Shown one piece after another: positions 8,804 through 17,277 of a stretch of 64,000 bases of DNA. A program made the translations under genes and the position numbers. The DNA is from Methylobacterium sp. Leaf123 (GTDB lineage: Bacteria > Pseudomonadota > Alphaproteobacteria > Rhizobiales > Beijerinckiaceae): positions 63,203 to 127,202 of the forward strand of contig NZ_LMNS01000012.1 in NCBI RefSeq assembly GCF_001423405.1, given 5' to 3'. Position 1 is the first letter of the stretch. Every line of letters starts with the position of its first letter. The notes beneath the pieces were generated by a model. It was not told where the DNA came from. It ran no database searches and saw only the letters and a program-made list of their open reading frames with translations.

Positions 8804-9664
8804 TTACTCGCCGCCGGACTTGCTGCCGAGCAGGCCGCTTACGGCGGCATCCCAGCCTTCGCGGATCTGACGCCCGCCGGGAATCTTGACGCCGAGCAGT
8901 TCCGGCTCTTCCGCCGCGACCTGCGCCGGTCGCGCAGCGGGGACTTGCGCCGAGGCGGTCTGCGTCGGCCGCGTATCCGCGGCGCGGTTGCGAGCGACGG
9001 GCGCGGGCTTCCGGCCGAGATCGGATTTCGCGGACTCGGCCTTGGCCGTCTCGGACTTCACGATTTCGGCCTTGGCCGTGTCAGACTTGGTTCTAGCCTC
9101 GACCTTCGTTTCGGTTTTGGCGATCTCGGGTTTCGTCTTTGCGGGCAGCGACACGAAACGTGCCGGCTGCTCCGTCTTCGCCTGCACCATCTCGCTTCGG
9201 CTCGGAGGCAGCGGCACCGTGACTTTGGCGGGGGCGAGCGCGGCTGCCGTGCGGGCGGCGGCCGGAACGGTGGATGCGGGTTCGATCGGCAGGTTTGCCC
9301 GGACCGGCGGCGTGATCTCGGGCGCTGCGGCCGCCACCGGCGCGGGCGGCGGCGCTACGGCCGGCGTCGCGGGCTCAGCGGCCGGCAGGCTGGCCCGGCG
9401 TGGCTCCGCCGGCAGGCCGATGGAGGCGGGCGCCAGCGCCGGAACGCCGTCCTTCAGGTCGGGCCATTGCGAGGCGACGGGTGCGATCCGCGCCGGCCGG
9501 CTCCTGGGATCGGCGAGATCGGAGAAGAACGAGAAGGCCCCCACGGCGAAGACGAGGAGGGCCACGCCCCCGCCCGCAGCGCCGAGGATGACGGGCAGCC
9601 GGCGACGGGCCGGAGCCCTGCGCTCGGCCGGCCGGGTTTGGGACGGATGGATCGTCACCGACAT
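8804..9664 (-). CDS. Ala/Pro/Lys-rich single-pass membrane protein, unknown function
   Basis: 286 residues from the ATG at 9664 (AGAGG upstream); a TTG 12 codons earlier is an alternative. One membrane segment near residues 23-46 (VILGAAGGGVALLVFAVGAF) follows a basic N terminus, so the bulk is probably periplasmic. The middle is low-complexity Pro/Ala, then a Lys/Thr/Glu-rich stretch with repeated A-K-(S/T)-E units. The end is more ordered (LLGVKIPGGRQIREGWDAAVSGLLG). It resembles linker-rich envelope proteins, but I recognise no named family. Confidence 0.7.
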   Translation of the reverse strand: MSVTIHPSQTRPAERRAPARRRLPVILGAAGGGVALLVFAVGAFSFFSDLADPRSRPARIAPVASQWPDLKDGVPALAPASIGLPAEPRRASLPAAEPATPAVAPPPAPVAAAAPEITPPVRANLPIEPASTVPAAARTAAALAPAKVTVPLPPSRSEMVQAKTEQPARFVSLPAKTKPEIAKTETKVEARTKSDTAKAEIVKSETAKAESAKSDLGRKPAPVARNRAADTRPTQTASAQVPAARPAQVAAEEPELLGVKIPGGRQIREGWDAAVSGLLGSKSGGE

Positions 9665-10095
9665 GCGGTCGGCCTCTTGCACGTTGTAGCCCTGCAACAA
9701 GACGGCCTCGGCAATGCGGCGGCAAGATGTCCGGAGCGGCCTGTTGAGAATTCAGGCCCCGTCCACCCACACGAATCTGGCGGAAACTCCGGGGCGGCCA
9801 GACCTGATCGGGACAGGCGCGCCCCGGACAAGTTTCGCCCCGATCAGTTCTCATGATCGACCTTAACCGATCCGGTTTAACGGAGCGTGTAACCGGCTCG
9901 ATGCCGTGCGCGGCGGGCTGCCCGGCGACCATAAGAAAAACATCAGTGCGCCGCGCGACCCTGCGGCGCGGCCCCGGCATGGACATTCATTCGGCGATCG
10001 GCCACGGTGCGGCCGTGCCGAAAGAGTAGAAATCTGAGCCTTTTAACCGATGGCGGTTTGCCGAATGGTCCCGGTTCCGGCCTGCTCGTGTCGGC
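9665..10095. other. Gene-free divergent region
   Basis: About 430 bases between the divergent membrane-protein gene and the histidine-kinase gene. It should hold promoters for both. I see no convincing small ORF, RNA or repeat in it. Confidence 0.5.
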
Positions 10096-11652
10096 GTGTG
10101 GCGGACTGATCGACCGCGAGGGCCCGTGCCGATTCCCGCCGCGACGCAAGCTTCCCCGACGCCCCTGATGGCGCAACGCGTGGCCGATCCCAATCTCGAC
10201 ACGGCGCAGGATCGGGCAACCGCCACGGGGTTGCCGTTCTGGGCCGGCTGGCCGACGCGCACCCGGCTCATCCTCGTCGTGCTCGCCATCGACATCCTCG
10301 CCGCCCTCGCCTCCTGCGGCGTGATCGTGCTGACCGCGCGCAGCGCCGTGCAGGTCGAGATGGCGGCGAGTCTCGCCACCGTCGAGCCCTTGGTCGCCGA
10401 TACCATCCGCTCCCTGCGCAGCCCGAGCCCCGAGAGCGTGCTCCACACCCTCGATCTGCGCTTTCAGGCCCTGCGCCACGTCCGCGTGACGATCCTCAAT
10501 GCGGAGGGCAAGCGTGTCGGCTTCGGTCCCTCCGAGCAGGCGCGGGAGCAGCGGACGGCGCCGCGCTGGTTCGTCCGTCTGATCGCCCCCGAGCCGCGCC
10601 AGCATGATCTGCCCATCCTCGTGAAGGGCGAGCGGATCGGCACCGCCGCGATCACCACCCAGCCCCTCGACGAGATCGAGGAGGTCTGGGGCTATGCCCG
10701 CTCGCTGGCGCTGGCCAGCCTGATCCTGAACCTCGCGGTGCTGGCGGCCCTTACCCTGGCGCTCGGGCGCATCCTGCGGCCGCTCGGGCGCCTCGCGGAC
10801 GGGCTGACCCGGCTGGAGCGGCACGACTACACCGCCCATCTCGACCCGCCCGCCTCCCGCGAACTCGCGGTGATCGCCGAGCGCTTCAACCGCGTGGCCG
10901 GGGCGCTCTCCGAGGCGCGAGCCGCCAATGGCCGCCTCAACCGCCAACTCCTGACGGCCCAGGACGACGAGCGCGCCCGCATCGCCCTCGAACTCCACGA
11001 CGAGTTCGGCCCATGCCTGTTCGCGCTGGAAGCGAACGCGGCCTCCGTCGCGCGGCTCGCCGGCAGCCCCAACGCGATCGACCGCGACCGGCTCGCGGCG
11101 CGGGCCGGCGATATCGGCAGCATCGTCGGCCAGGTTCAGGTTCTCAACCGCGATCTCCTCAACCGCCTGCGCCCGCACGGGCTCGGCGAGGTGCCGCTGA
11201 CCGATTGCCTCAACCTGCTGCTCCGCGACTTCCGGCGGCGCCATCCCGAGACCGCCTTCGATGGCGTGTTCGAAGGCTTGGCCCGCGGCTACGGCGATAT
11301 CGTCGATCTCACCGTGTTCCGCTGCATCCAAGAGAGCACCACCAACGCCGTGCGCCACGGCGCCGCCCGCCACGTTCGCGCCCGCGCGACGGAGGAGACC
11401 GCCGCCGGCCTGACGGTCCTGCGGGTGAGCGTCGAGGATGACGGCACCGGCATCACCCCCGGCCATCGTATCGGCCTCGGCCTGTCGGGGATGCGCGAGC
11501 GGGTCGAGGCGCTGGGCGGTCATTTCGATCTCGACACCGCCTCTCTTGACAACAAAGCCTCCGGAACCGTTGTCCGGATCACCCTTCCGATCGATCCCGA
11601 GCGCGACGGCAGCGAGGTTCCGCCTCCGCCCGCCGCGCCGCAACCCAAGTGA
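10096..11652 (+). CDS. NarL-family sensor histidine kinase
   Basis: Membrane sensor kinase of the NarX/UhpB/DegS class. Two membrane segments (about residues 55-83 and 205-230) enclose a periplasmic sensor region with no recognised ligand motif. A HAMP region follows, then a HisKA_3 box RIALELHDEFGP with phospho-acceptor H301, and an HATPase domain with N-box ESTTNAVRHG and G-boxes DDGTGI and GLGLSGMRERV. The start is GTG at 10096; ATG at 10168 would shorten the N terminus by 24 residues. The partner response regulator follows 10 bp downstream. Confidence 0.92.
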   Translation: MWRTDRPRGPVPIPAATQASPTPLMAQRVADPNLDTAQDRATATGLPFWAGWPTRTRLILVVLAIDILAALASCGVIVLTARSAVQVEMAASLATVEPLVADTIRSLRSPSPESVLHTLDLRFQALRHVRVTILNAEGKRVGFGPSEQAREQRTAPRWFVRLIAPEPRQHDLPILVKGERIGTAAITTQPLDEIEEVWGYARSLALASLILNLAVLAALTLALGRILRPLGRLADGLTRLERHDYTAHLDPPASRELAVIAERFNRVAGALSEARAANGRLNRQLLTAQDDERARIALELHDEFGPCLFALEANAASVARLAGSPNAIDRDRLAARAGDIGSIVGQVQVLNRDLLNRLRPHGLGEVPLTDCLNLLLRDFRRRHPETAFDGVFEGLARGYGDIVDLTVFRCIQESTTNAVRHGAARHVRARATEETAAGLTVLRVSVEDDGTGITPGHRIGLGLSGMRERVEALGGHFDLDTASLDNKASGTVVRITLPIDPERDGSEVPPPPAAPQPK

Positions 11653-11662
11653 TGCGTGTACG

Positions 11663-12352
11663 ATGAACGCGCCGATCAGCAGCCCCGTGATGAAAGCGGC
11701 GTCGAGCAAGGGGAACGCCACCCCCGTCCTGGTCATCGACGATCACCCGATCGTCCTGCAGGGCTGTCGCCGTGTGCTGGAGGATGCCGGGATCGAGACC
11801 GTGGTCGAGGCCACCGGCGTCGTCTCCGGGTACCGCGCCTTCCACCGCCTGCGCCCGCCGGTGGTGATCTGCGATCTCACCTTCCAGGGCAGCGGGCTTG
11901 CCGGCCTCGCCCTGATCCGGCGCATGCGCGCCGTCGAGCCCGAGACCCGCGTGCTCGTGTTCTCCATGCACAATGATCCCGTCATCGTCTCGCGGGCGCT
12001 GGAGGCCGGGGCGCTGGGCTACGTGCTCAAGGACCACGCCTCGAACGAGCTGTTCCAGGCCTTCGACCGGGTGCGTGCGGGCGAGGTCTATCTCGACCGG
12101 CGGCTGGCCACCGAGGTCGCGATGCTGCGCGCCGACCCGCGCCGCACTCCGGAGACGCAGCTCACGCCGCGCGAGCAGCAGATCCTGGCCCGCCTCGCTC
12201 AGGGCAAGTCCTACGGCGCCATCGCGGCGGACCTTTCGGTCAGCTACAAGACCGTCACCAACGCCTGCTCGCAGATGCGCCAGAAGCTCAGGGTGCGCAC
12301 GCTGGCCGAACTGATCCACGTCGCGGTGACCCAGGCCCAGCGGCAGGGTTGA
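11663..12352 (+). CDS. NarL/FixJ-family response regulator
   Basis: 229-residue DNA-binding regulator, partner of the upstream kinase. The receiver has the acidic pair in VIDDHP, phospho-acceptor D71 (VICDLTF) and Lys in YVLKDHAS. The LuxR-type helix-turn-helix begins at LTPREQQILARLAQG and reads through SYKTVTNACSQMRQKL. The true start is the ATG at 11663, 10 bp after the kinase stop; the open frame upstream of it is a shadow of the kinase gene. Targets are unknown; adjacent tenA is a candidate only by position. Confidence 0.93.
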   Translation: MNAPISSPVMKAASSKGNATPVLVIDDHPIVLQGCRRVLEDAGIETVVEATGVVSGYRAFHRLRPPVVICDLTFQGSGLAGLALIRRMRAVEPETRVLVFSMHNDPVIVSRALEAGALGYVLKDHASNELFQAFDRVRAGEVYLDRRLATEVAMLRADPRRTPETQLTPREQQILARLAQGKSYGAIAADLSVSYKTVTNACSQMRQKLRVRTLAELIHVAVTQAQRQG

Positions 12353-12379
12353 TCCTTTTCGAAAAACGGAGCGCCGTTC

Positions 12380-13063
12380 TTGGCCGATAACCTCTCCGCC
12401 GGGCGCTTCTCGCAGGAAGCCTGGGCGCGCAATCTCGCGGCCTACGAGGCCATCCGCACGATGCCGTTCAACGTGGAGCTGGCGGACGGCTCTCTGAGCG
12501 CTGAGCGTTTCCGCCGCTACATCGTGCAAGACGCGCATTACCTCATCGGCTTCGGTCGCGGACTGGCGCTCGCCGCCGCCAAGGCGCCCCATCCCGACCG
12601 GATCGTGCAGTTCGCCCGCGGCGCCGAGACCGCCATCGTGGTCGAGCGCGCGCTCCATGGCGGCTTCTTCCAAGAATACGGCATCGATGCCGGGACGTTT
12701 GCCGCAACGCCCCTCTCGCCGGCTTGCGACCACTACGTCGCGTGGCTGATGGCGACGGCCTATGCCGAGCCCTACGAAGTCGTGCTCGGTGCGCTGCTGC
12801 CCTGTTTCTGGATCTACGCCGAGGTCGGCTGCGACATCTTCTCCCGCGCAAAGCCCGACAATCCCTACCGCGCCTGGATCGACACCTATGCCGGCGAAGA
12901 GTTCGGCGAGGCGGTGGCCGCGATGATCGCCGCGACTGACGAGGCCGCCGCCGACGCCTCACCGGCACTGCGTGCCCGCATGCACGCGGCCTACACCCAC
13001 GCGACCCGCCTCGAATACGGGTTCTGGGACGGCGCCTATCGCGATCGGACCTGGGCGCTCTGA
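12380..13063 (+). CDS. tenA: TenA family aminopyrimidine aminohydrolase / thiaminase II
   Basis: Salvages thiamine breakdown products by hydrolysing the amino group of aminomethyl-HMP. The 227-residue all-helical protein keeps the active-site cysteine in LLPCFWIYAEVG (TenA_C class), QDAHYL near the substrate pocket, and the C-terminal LEYGFWDGAY motif. The start is TTG at 12380 with GGAG eight bases upstream. It lies 27 bp after the response regulator and 28 kb from thiE-thiD in this window. No TPP riboswitch is visible in front. Confidence 0.9.
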   Translation: MADNLSAGRFSQEAWARNLAAYEAIRTMPFNVELADGSLSAERFRRYIVQDAHYLIGFGRGLALAAAKAPHPDRIVQFARGAETAIVVERALHGGFFQEYGIDAGTFAATPLSPACDHYVAWLMATAYAEPYEVVLGALLPCFWIYAEVGCDIFSRAKPDNPYRAWIDTYAGEEFGEAVAAMIAATDEAAADASPALRARMHAAYTHATRLEYGFWDGAYRDRTWAL

Positions 13064-13239
13064 GCGGGGAACACGGCCACGGATCTCGGCGCGGCCGCTT
13101 CGGGTGACAGCTTGGCCGGGTCCTTGCACTACAATGTCACCGGGGGCCGTTGCGCCCGCATCGGTTTCACGATCCATCTGTGTCAGCATTCGGCGGCTCC
13201 GGAAGAGGAGCTCGGCCGGTACGAGGGGGTGGGGCGGTT

Positions 13240-14730
13240 ATGGCGTCAGGGTTGGCGAGTGATCTTTTCCGGATCAAGACGCTGGAACGGCTCAATGCCG
13301 ACGCGGAATCCGGCGAGAACAAGCTGGAACGTCATCTCGGCCCCTGGAGCCTGATCGGCCTCGGCATCGGCGCGGTGATCGGGGCGGGCCTGTTCTCGCT
13401 CACCGGCATCGCCGCGGCGGAGCATGCCGGCCCGGCGGTGACGCTCTCCTTCGCCATCGCGGCGATCGGCTGCGCGCTTGCGGGCATGTGCTACAGCGAG
13501 CTCGCCGGCATGATCCCGGTGGCGGGCTCGGCCTACACCTACACCTATGCCACGATGGGCGAGTTCATCGCCTGGATCATCGGCTGGGATCTCGTGCTCG
13601 AATACGCGGTCGGCGCGGCCACCGTCTCGGTGAGCTGGTCGCGCTACGTCGCCCGCTTCATGCGCGACACGCTCGGCATCAACCTGCCGGGCTCACTCGT
13701 GCACTCGCCCTTCGAGACCTACCAGCTCGCCGACGGCACGCTGGCGCACGGCATCGTCAACGTGCCGGCGATCCTGATCGTGGTGGCGGCCTCGACCCTG
13801 CTGATGATCGGCATCCGCGAATCCGCCCGCGTCAACGGTGCGGTGGTGCTGCTCAAGCTCGCGGTGGTGGCGATCGTGATCGGCGTGGGCCTGTTCTACG
13901 TGAAGGCGCAGAACTACGACCCCTTCCTGCCGGCCAACACCGGCACCTTCGGCGAGTATGGCTGGAGCGGCGTGATGCGCGCGGCCGGCGTGGTGTTCTT
14001 CGCCTATGTCGGTTTTGACGCGGTCTCGACTGCGGCACAGGAGGCCAAGAACCCCCAGCGCAACATGATGATCGGCATCCTCGGCTCGCTGGCGATCTGC
14101 ACGGTGCTCTATATCGCCTTCGCGGGCGTGCTGACGGGCCTCGTCCACTACGAAGACATGCGGGGTGATGCCGCCCCGGTGAACACGGCGATCGCCGCGA
14201 CGCCGTTTCCGTGGCTGAAGAGCCTCGTCACCTTCGGCGTGATCTGCGGCTTCTCGACCGTGATCCTCGTGCTGCTGCTCGGCCAGAGCCGGGTGTTCTA
14301 CTCCATGTCGAAGGACCGGCTGCTGCCGGGTTTCTTCTCGGCGATCCATCCGAAGTGGAAGACGCCCTACCGCTCGAACCTGTTCTTCATGGTGTTCACC
14401 AGCGCGCTCGGCGGCTTCCTGCCGATCTCGCAGCTCGGCCACATGACGAGCATCGGCACGCTGCTCGCCTTCATCCTCGTCTGCGCCGGCGTCGTCATCC
14501 TGCGCCGCACCCAGCCCGACGCGCCGCGGGCCTACCGCACCCCGCTGGTGCCGTTCGTGCCGATCCTCGGCGCCCTGTTCTGCCTCGGTATGATGGTCTC
14601 GCTCGACGGCGATACGTGGCTGCGCCTCATCATCTGGCTGGCGATCGGCCTCGTGATCTACTTCGCCTGGAGCCGCAAGCACAGCCGCATCGGCCGCGAG
14701 GAAGGGGCGAACGCGACCTCGGCTCTGTAA
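13240..14730 (+). CDS. APC-superfamily amino acid permease (cationic amino acid transporter type)
   Basis: 496 residues with about 12 membrane segments. The N-terminal IGLGIGAVIGAGLFSLTG is the unwound TM1 substrate-binding signature, and FFAYVGFDAVSTAAQEAKNPQRN is the classic TM6/7 region of the CAT/YfnA group. The ATG at 13240 with an upstream purine-rich GAGGGGGTGGGG is preferred over the open frame further upstream. The substrate is probably a cationic or small neutral amino acid (family inference). Single gene, convergent with the MBL hydrolase; a small hairpin (14749-14766) follows its stop. Confidence 0.93.
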   Translation: MASGLASDLFRIKTLERLNADAESGENKLERHLGPWSLIGLGIGAVIGAGLFSLTGIAAAEHAGPAVTLSFAIAAIGCALAGMCYSELAGMIPVAGSAYTYTYATMGEFIAWIIGWDLVLEYAVGAATVSVSWSRYVARFMRDTLGINLPGSLVHSPFETYQLADGTLAHGIVNVPAILIVVAASTLLMIGIRESARVNGAVVLLKLAVVAIVIGVGLFYVKAQNYDPFLPANTGTFGEYGWSGVMRAAGVVFFAYVGFDAVSTAAQEAKNPQRNMMIGILGSLAICTVLYIAFAGVLTGLVHYEDMRGDAAPVNTAIAATPFPWLKSLVTFGVICGFSTVILVLLLGQSRVFYSMSKDRLLPGFFSAIHPKWKTPYRSNLFFMVFTSALGGFLPISQLGHMTSIGTLLAFILVCAGVVILRRTQPDAPRAYRTPLVPFVPILGALFCLGMMVSLDGDTWLRLIIWLAIGLVIYFAWSRKHSRIGREEGANATSAL

Positions 14731-14864
14731 GGGTACCGAATGCGGTCGCTCTCCCGCCTGGGAGAGGGGCCGCGCCTGCCGGGTAATGGATGCTTCCTTC
14801 GGCATGGTGACCCGTCCCCGGAGGTGACAGGGCCGGCGCCGAGATCACGGGCTGTCGGGCCGCC

Positions 14865-15770
14865 TCAGGCCCTGCGGGCCAGCGTCAGCACCGGCGGTTC
14901 GGTCAGGCCGACGAGAGGCCGGCCGACCTCGATCGACTGCCGCTCGCGGGCGATGAAGGCGGTGGGCATCTCGGCCTGCATCTCGGCCTCGACCGAGCGC
15001 AATTGCACGTCCGAATGGCATGGATGCAGGTGGATGATGGCGAGCGCCTTGGCGCCCGCGCCCTTGGCCAGCTCCACGCCCTTCTGCCAGGTCGAGTGAC
15101 CCCAGCCCTTGCAGCAGGGATACTCGCCCTCCGTGAACATGCCGTCATAGACGAGGAGGTCGGCCCCCTCGACGAAGCGGCACAGGTCCGGATCGGGCCA
15201 GTTCACGCCGTGCTCGATGTCGCTGATGACACAGAGCCGCTTGCCGCCATGGTCGAAGCGGTAGCCGGTCGATCCCTGCGGGTGGTCGAGGAGAATCGTG
15301 TCGACGCGGATGCCGTCGGCGAAGGTGAGCGGCTCGCCCGCCCGGAAGCCGTGATGCGCGAAGGAGCAGGGCAGCACGTCGAGCGTGACGGGGAAGAGCG
15401 GCGGCGAGAACAGCCGGCCGAGGGCGTCCTCGGCGCTGGCCCCGTCGAGGTTGCCGCAATAGGTGTGGATCGTGCGGGCGCCGTCCAGCACCGCCGGTTT
15501 GAAGAACGGCAGGCCCGACGTGTGGTCGAGATGCAGGTGGCTGAACAGCAGGTCGATATCCTGCGGCAGGCTCTCGCGGCAGTTGCGCCCGAAGGCGCCG
15601 AGGCCTGAGCCGGCATCGATCACGAACAGACGTTCCCCGCAGCGAATCTCCAGGCACGGCGTATTGCCGCCGAACTCGGCATTCTCCGGGCCGCTGACCG
15701 GCGTAGAGCCGCGGACGCCCCAGAAACGCAGGACGAGGGAATCGTCCTTGGCTGGATATGGCAGGGTCAT
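14865..15770 (-). CDS. Metallo-beta-lactamase-fold hydrolase
   Basis: 301 residues. Motif SHLHLDH gives the HxHxDH metal site, and further ligands lie in ISDIEHG and the C-terminal IHLHPCHSD. Opening with LRFWGVRGSTP is typical of the PhnP/RNase Z-like MBL group that contains phosphodiesterases and unknown hydrolases. The ATG at 15770 was chosen because the family starts just before this strand; the frame stays open 56 codons upstream with low-complexity sequence. The substrate is unknown. It may share a transcript with the L,D-transpeptidase upstream, though 191 bp and a hairpin separate them. Confidence 0.87.
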   Translation of the reverse strand: MTLPYPAKDDSLVLRFWGVRGSTPVSGPENAEFGGNTPCLEIRCGERLFVIDAGSGLGAFGRNCRESLPQDIDLLFSHLHLDHTSGLPFFKPAVLDGARTIHTYCGNLDGASAEDALGRLFSPPLFPVTLDVLPCSFAHHGFRAGEPLTFADGIRVDTILLDHPQGSTGYRFDHGGKRLCVISDIEHGVNWPDPDLCRFVEGADLLVYDGMFTEGEYPCCKGWGHSTWQKGVELAKGAGAKALAIIHLHPCHSDVQLRSVEAEMQAEMPTAFIARERQSIEVGRPLVGLTEPPVLTLARRA

Positions 15771-15922
15771 GGATCGGTACCAATGCTCGGCCTCGGGCCG
15801 GGCTTTCTCTGGTGGTAGTGGTGCCGCCGCACGCATCCGCGCTATGGATCCGCGGCTGTTCTTCGGCCCCTCTTCAGGCTCCGAGTGTACAGTGCGGAGA
15901 TGGGGGGCCGCCATTCGGGTTT

Positions 15923-15940
15923 GTGTGCGTGCTCGCACAC
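15923..15940. other. Hairpin between L,D-transpeptidase and MBL genes
   Basis: A perfect 7-bp stem, GTGTGCG (15923-15929) with CGCACAC (15934-15940), and a 4-nt loop. On the plus strand a short TTTT follows a few bases later. On the minus strand, where both flanking genes lie, there is no T run, so terminator function is doubtful. Confidence 0.35.
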
Positions 15941-15961
15941 GCCGTTTTGAGTCGATCCAAG

Positions 15962-17182
15962 TCAGCGCTGCGCCAATTTTTCAATCGGCGGTTGCGAAGG
16001 GGTGAGGTCGGGCGGCGGCAGCACCCGCTCGATCGCCGCGCGGGCGAGGCTCGGCCAGGTCTGCGCGTAGCGCGTGACCGGAGCCGTGATGCGGGCGGTC
16101 GCGACGGCATAGGGCGGCACAAAACCCGCGATCCGCACGGTGAGTGACGGGTTGGCCATGCCGATCCAGGCCGCCCACAAGGCCTCCGGGACGGGCGGCG
16201 GGGGCGGCGCCCTGCGGCGGGCGGGGATTAGCACGACCTCCTGGCCGGCATAGGCCAGCGCCTCCGGCCGGCTGATGTCGCCCACCGGATGGCCCTGAAG
16301 GATCTTTGCTGCCCAGAAGGCGTGCTGGCCGCCGTCGGAATAGGTCGTGCGCACGGCCGCCGAGCCCTCCTCCACCAGGGTGGCGATGCGGTCGGTCTCG
16401 TCCTTGTGCAGGGCGGTGAAGGCGGCCTCCTTGGCCGGATCGCGCGAGGGGGCGAAGGTGTAGCGTCCGCCGGTCACGCTCACGGCCGGCTCCTCGCCGG
16501 TCGCTTCGAAGCGGTCCGAGCCCTCTTTCAACTGACGCCAGAAGGCGATGTTCGGGTCGGTGCGGTGCCGGGCCATGTTCGCGGCGGTCATCCGGAACGG
16601 GAAGGACTGGAACTGAAACGCGCCCTGCCCCCCGGCAAACGCTTCGCGGGCAATCGAGAACAATTCGCCCGCCACCGCATCCGTCATGGCAAAGCAGCCC
16701 ATCGACGAGCAGACGCCGTGCACCATCACCGCGGAGCCGGTGTAGCCGTGCGCCCGGTCGTAGGCGTTGGGGTAGCCGACGTCGAAGGAGAGGTAGTAGC
16801 GCGAGTTGGGGTTCATCTGGCTTTTCGTCACCGTGTAGAACCCCTCCGGCGTCTGCCGGTCGCCGCTCTTGGTCTTCGGCCCGAGCTGCCCGGACCAGCG
16901 GCAGATCGGATAGGTCTTGATCGGCACGTAGCGCCCGCTGGCGTTACGCTTCCAGACCTCGATCTCGGATTCCTTCTTGTAGGCCCGCAGCACGATCGGC
17001 GAGGCGGCGTGGGTGCCGCGCGCGGCCATCAGCGCCAGGGTCGCGGCCGGGATCGGCGCATTCGCCTTGTCGGCCAGGGCGCCCGCGTTCGACGCTGTGA
17101 GGATCGACAATCCGACCAGCCCCGGAATCAGGGTTCTGAGGAAGGATCTCACAGAGCCTCGAGAGCGGTTCGGGGGAAGCAT
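15962..17182 (-). CDS. YafK-type L,D-transpeptidase family protein
   Basis: Periplasmic peptidoglycan-modifying enzyme family. The start at 17182 gives a basic N terminus followed by a signal-like hydrophobic stretch (TLIPGLVGLSILTASNAGALA). The YkuD-like domain spans about 65-215 with the catalytic motif MVHGVCSSMGCFAMTD (His plus nucleophile Cys). The remaining 190 residues include a Pro-rich linker (RRAPPPPPVPEA) and an unassigned C-terminal region. At 406 residues it is longer than minimal YafK. Cross-linking or hydrolase activity is inferred only. Confidence 0.88.
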   Translation of the reverse strand: MLPPNRSRGSVRSFLRTLIPGLVGLSILTASNAGALADKANAPIPAATLALMAARGTHAASPIVLRAYKKESEIEVWKRNASGRYVPIKTYPICRWSGQLGPKTKSGDRQTPEGFYTVTKSQMNPNSRYYLSFDVGYPNAYDRAHGYTGSAVMVHGVCSSMGCFAMTDAVAGELFSIAREAFAGGQGAFQFQSFPFRMTAANMARHRTDPNIAFWRQLKEGSDRFEATGEEPAVSVTGGRYTFAPSRDPAKEAAFTALHKDETDRIATLVEEGSAAVRTTYSDGGQHAFWAAKILQGHPVGDISRPEALAYAGQEVVLIPARRRAPPPPPVPEALWAAWIGMANPSLTVRIAGFVPPYAVATARITAPVTRYAQTWPSLARAAIERVLPPPDLTPSQPPIEKLAQR

Positions 17183-17277
17183 GCACCGTCTCGATCGAGG
17201 CCGACCGGCGGTGCCCGCGGGCGACGGAACCGGATCGTGCACAAGCTTTGAGGCGGTTTTGCGGGAAAGGGAAGCGC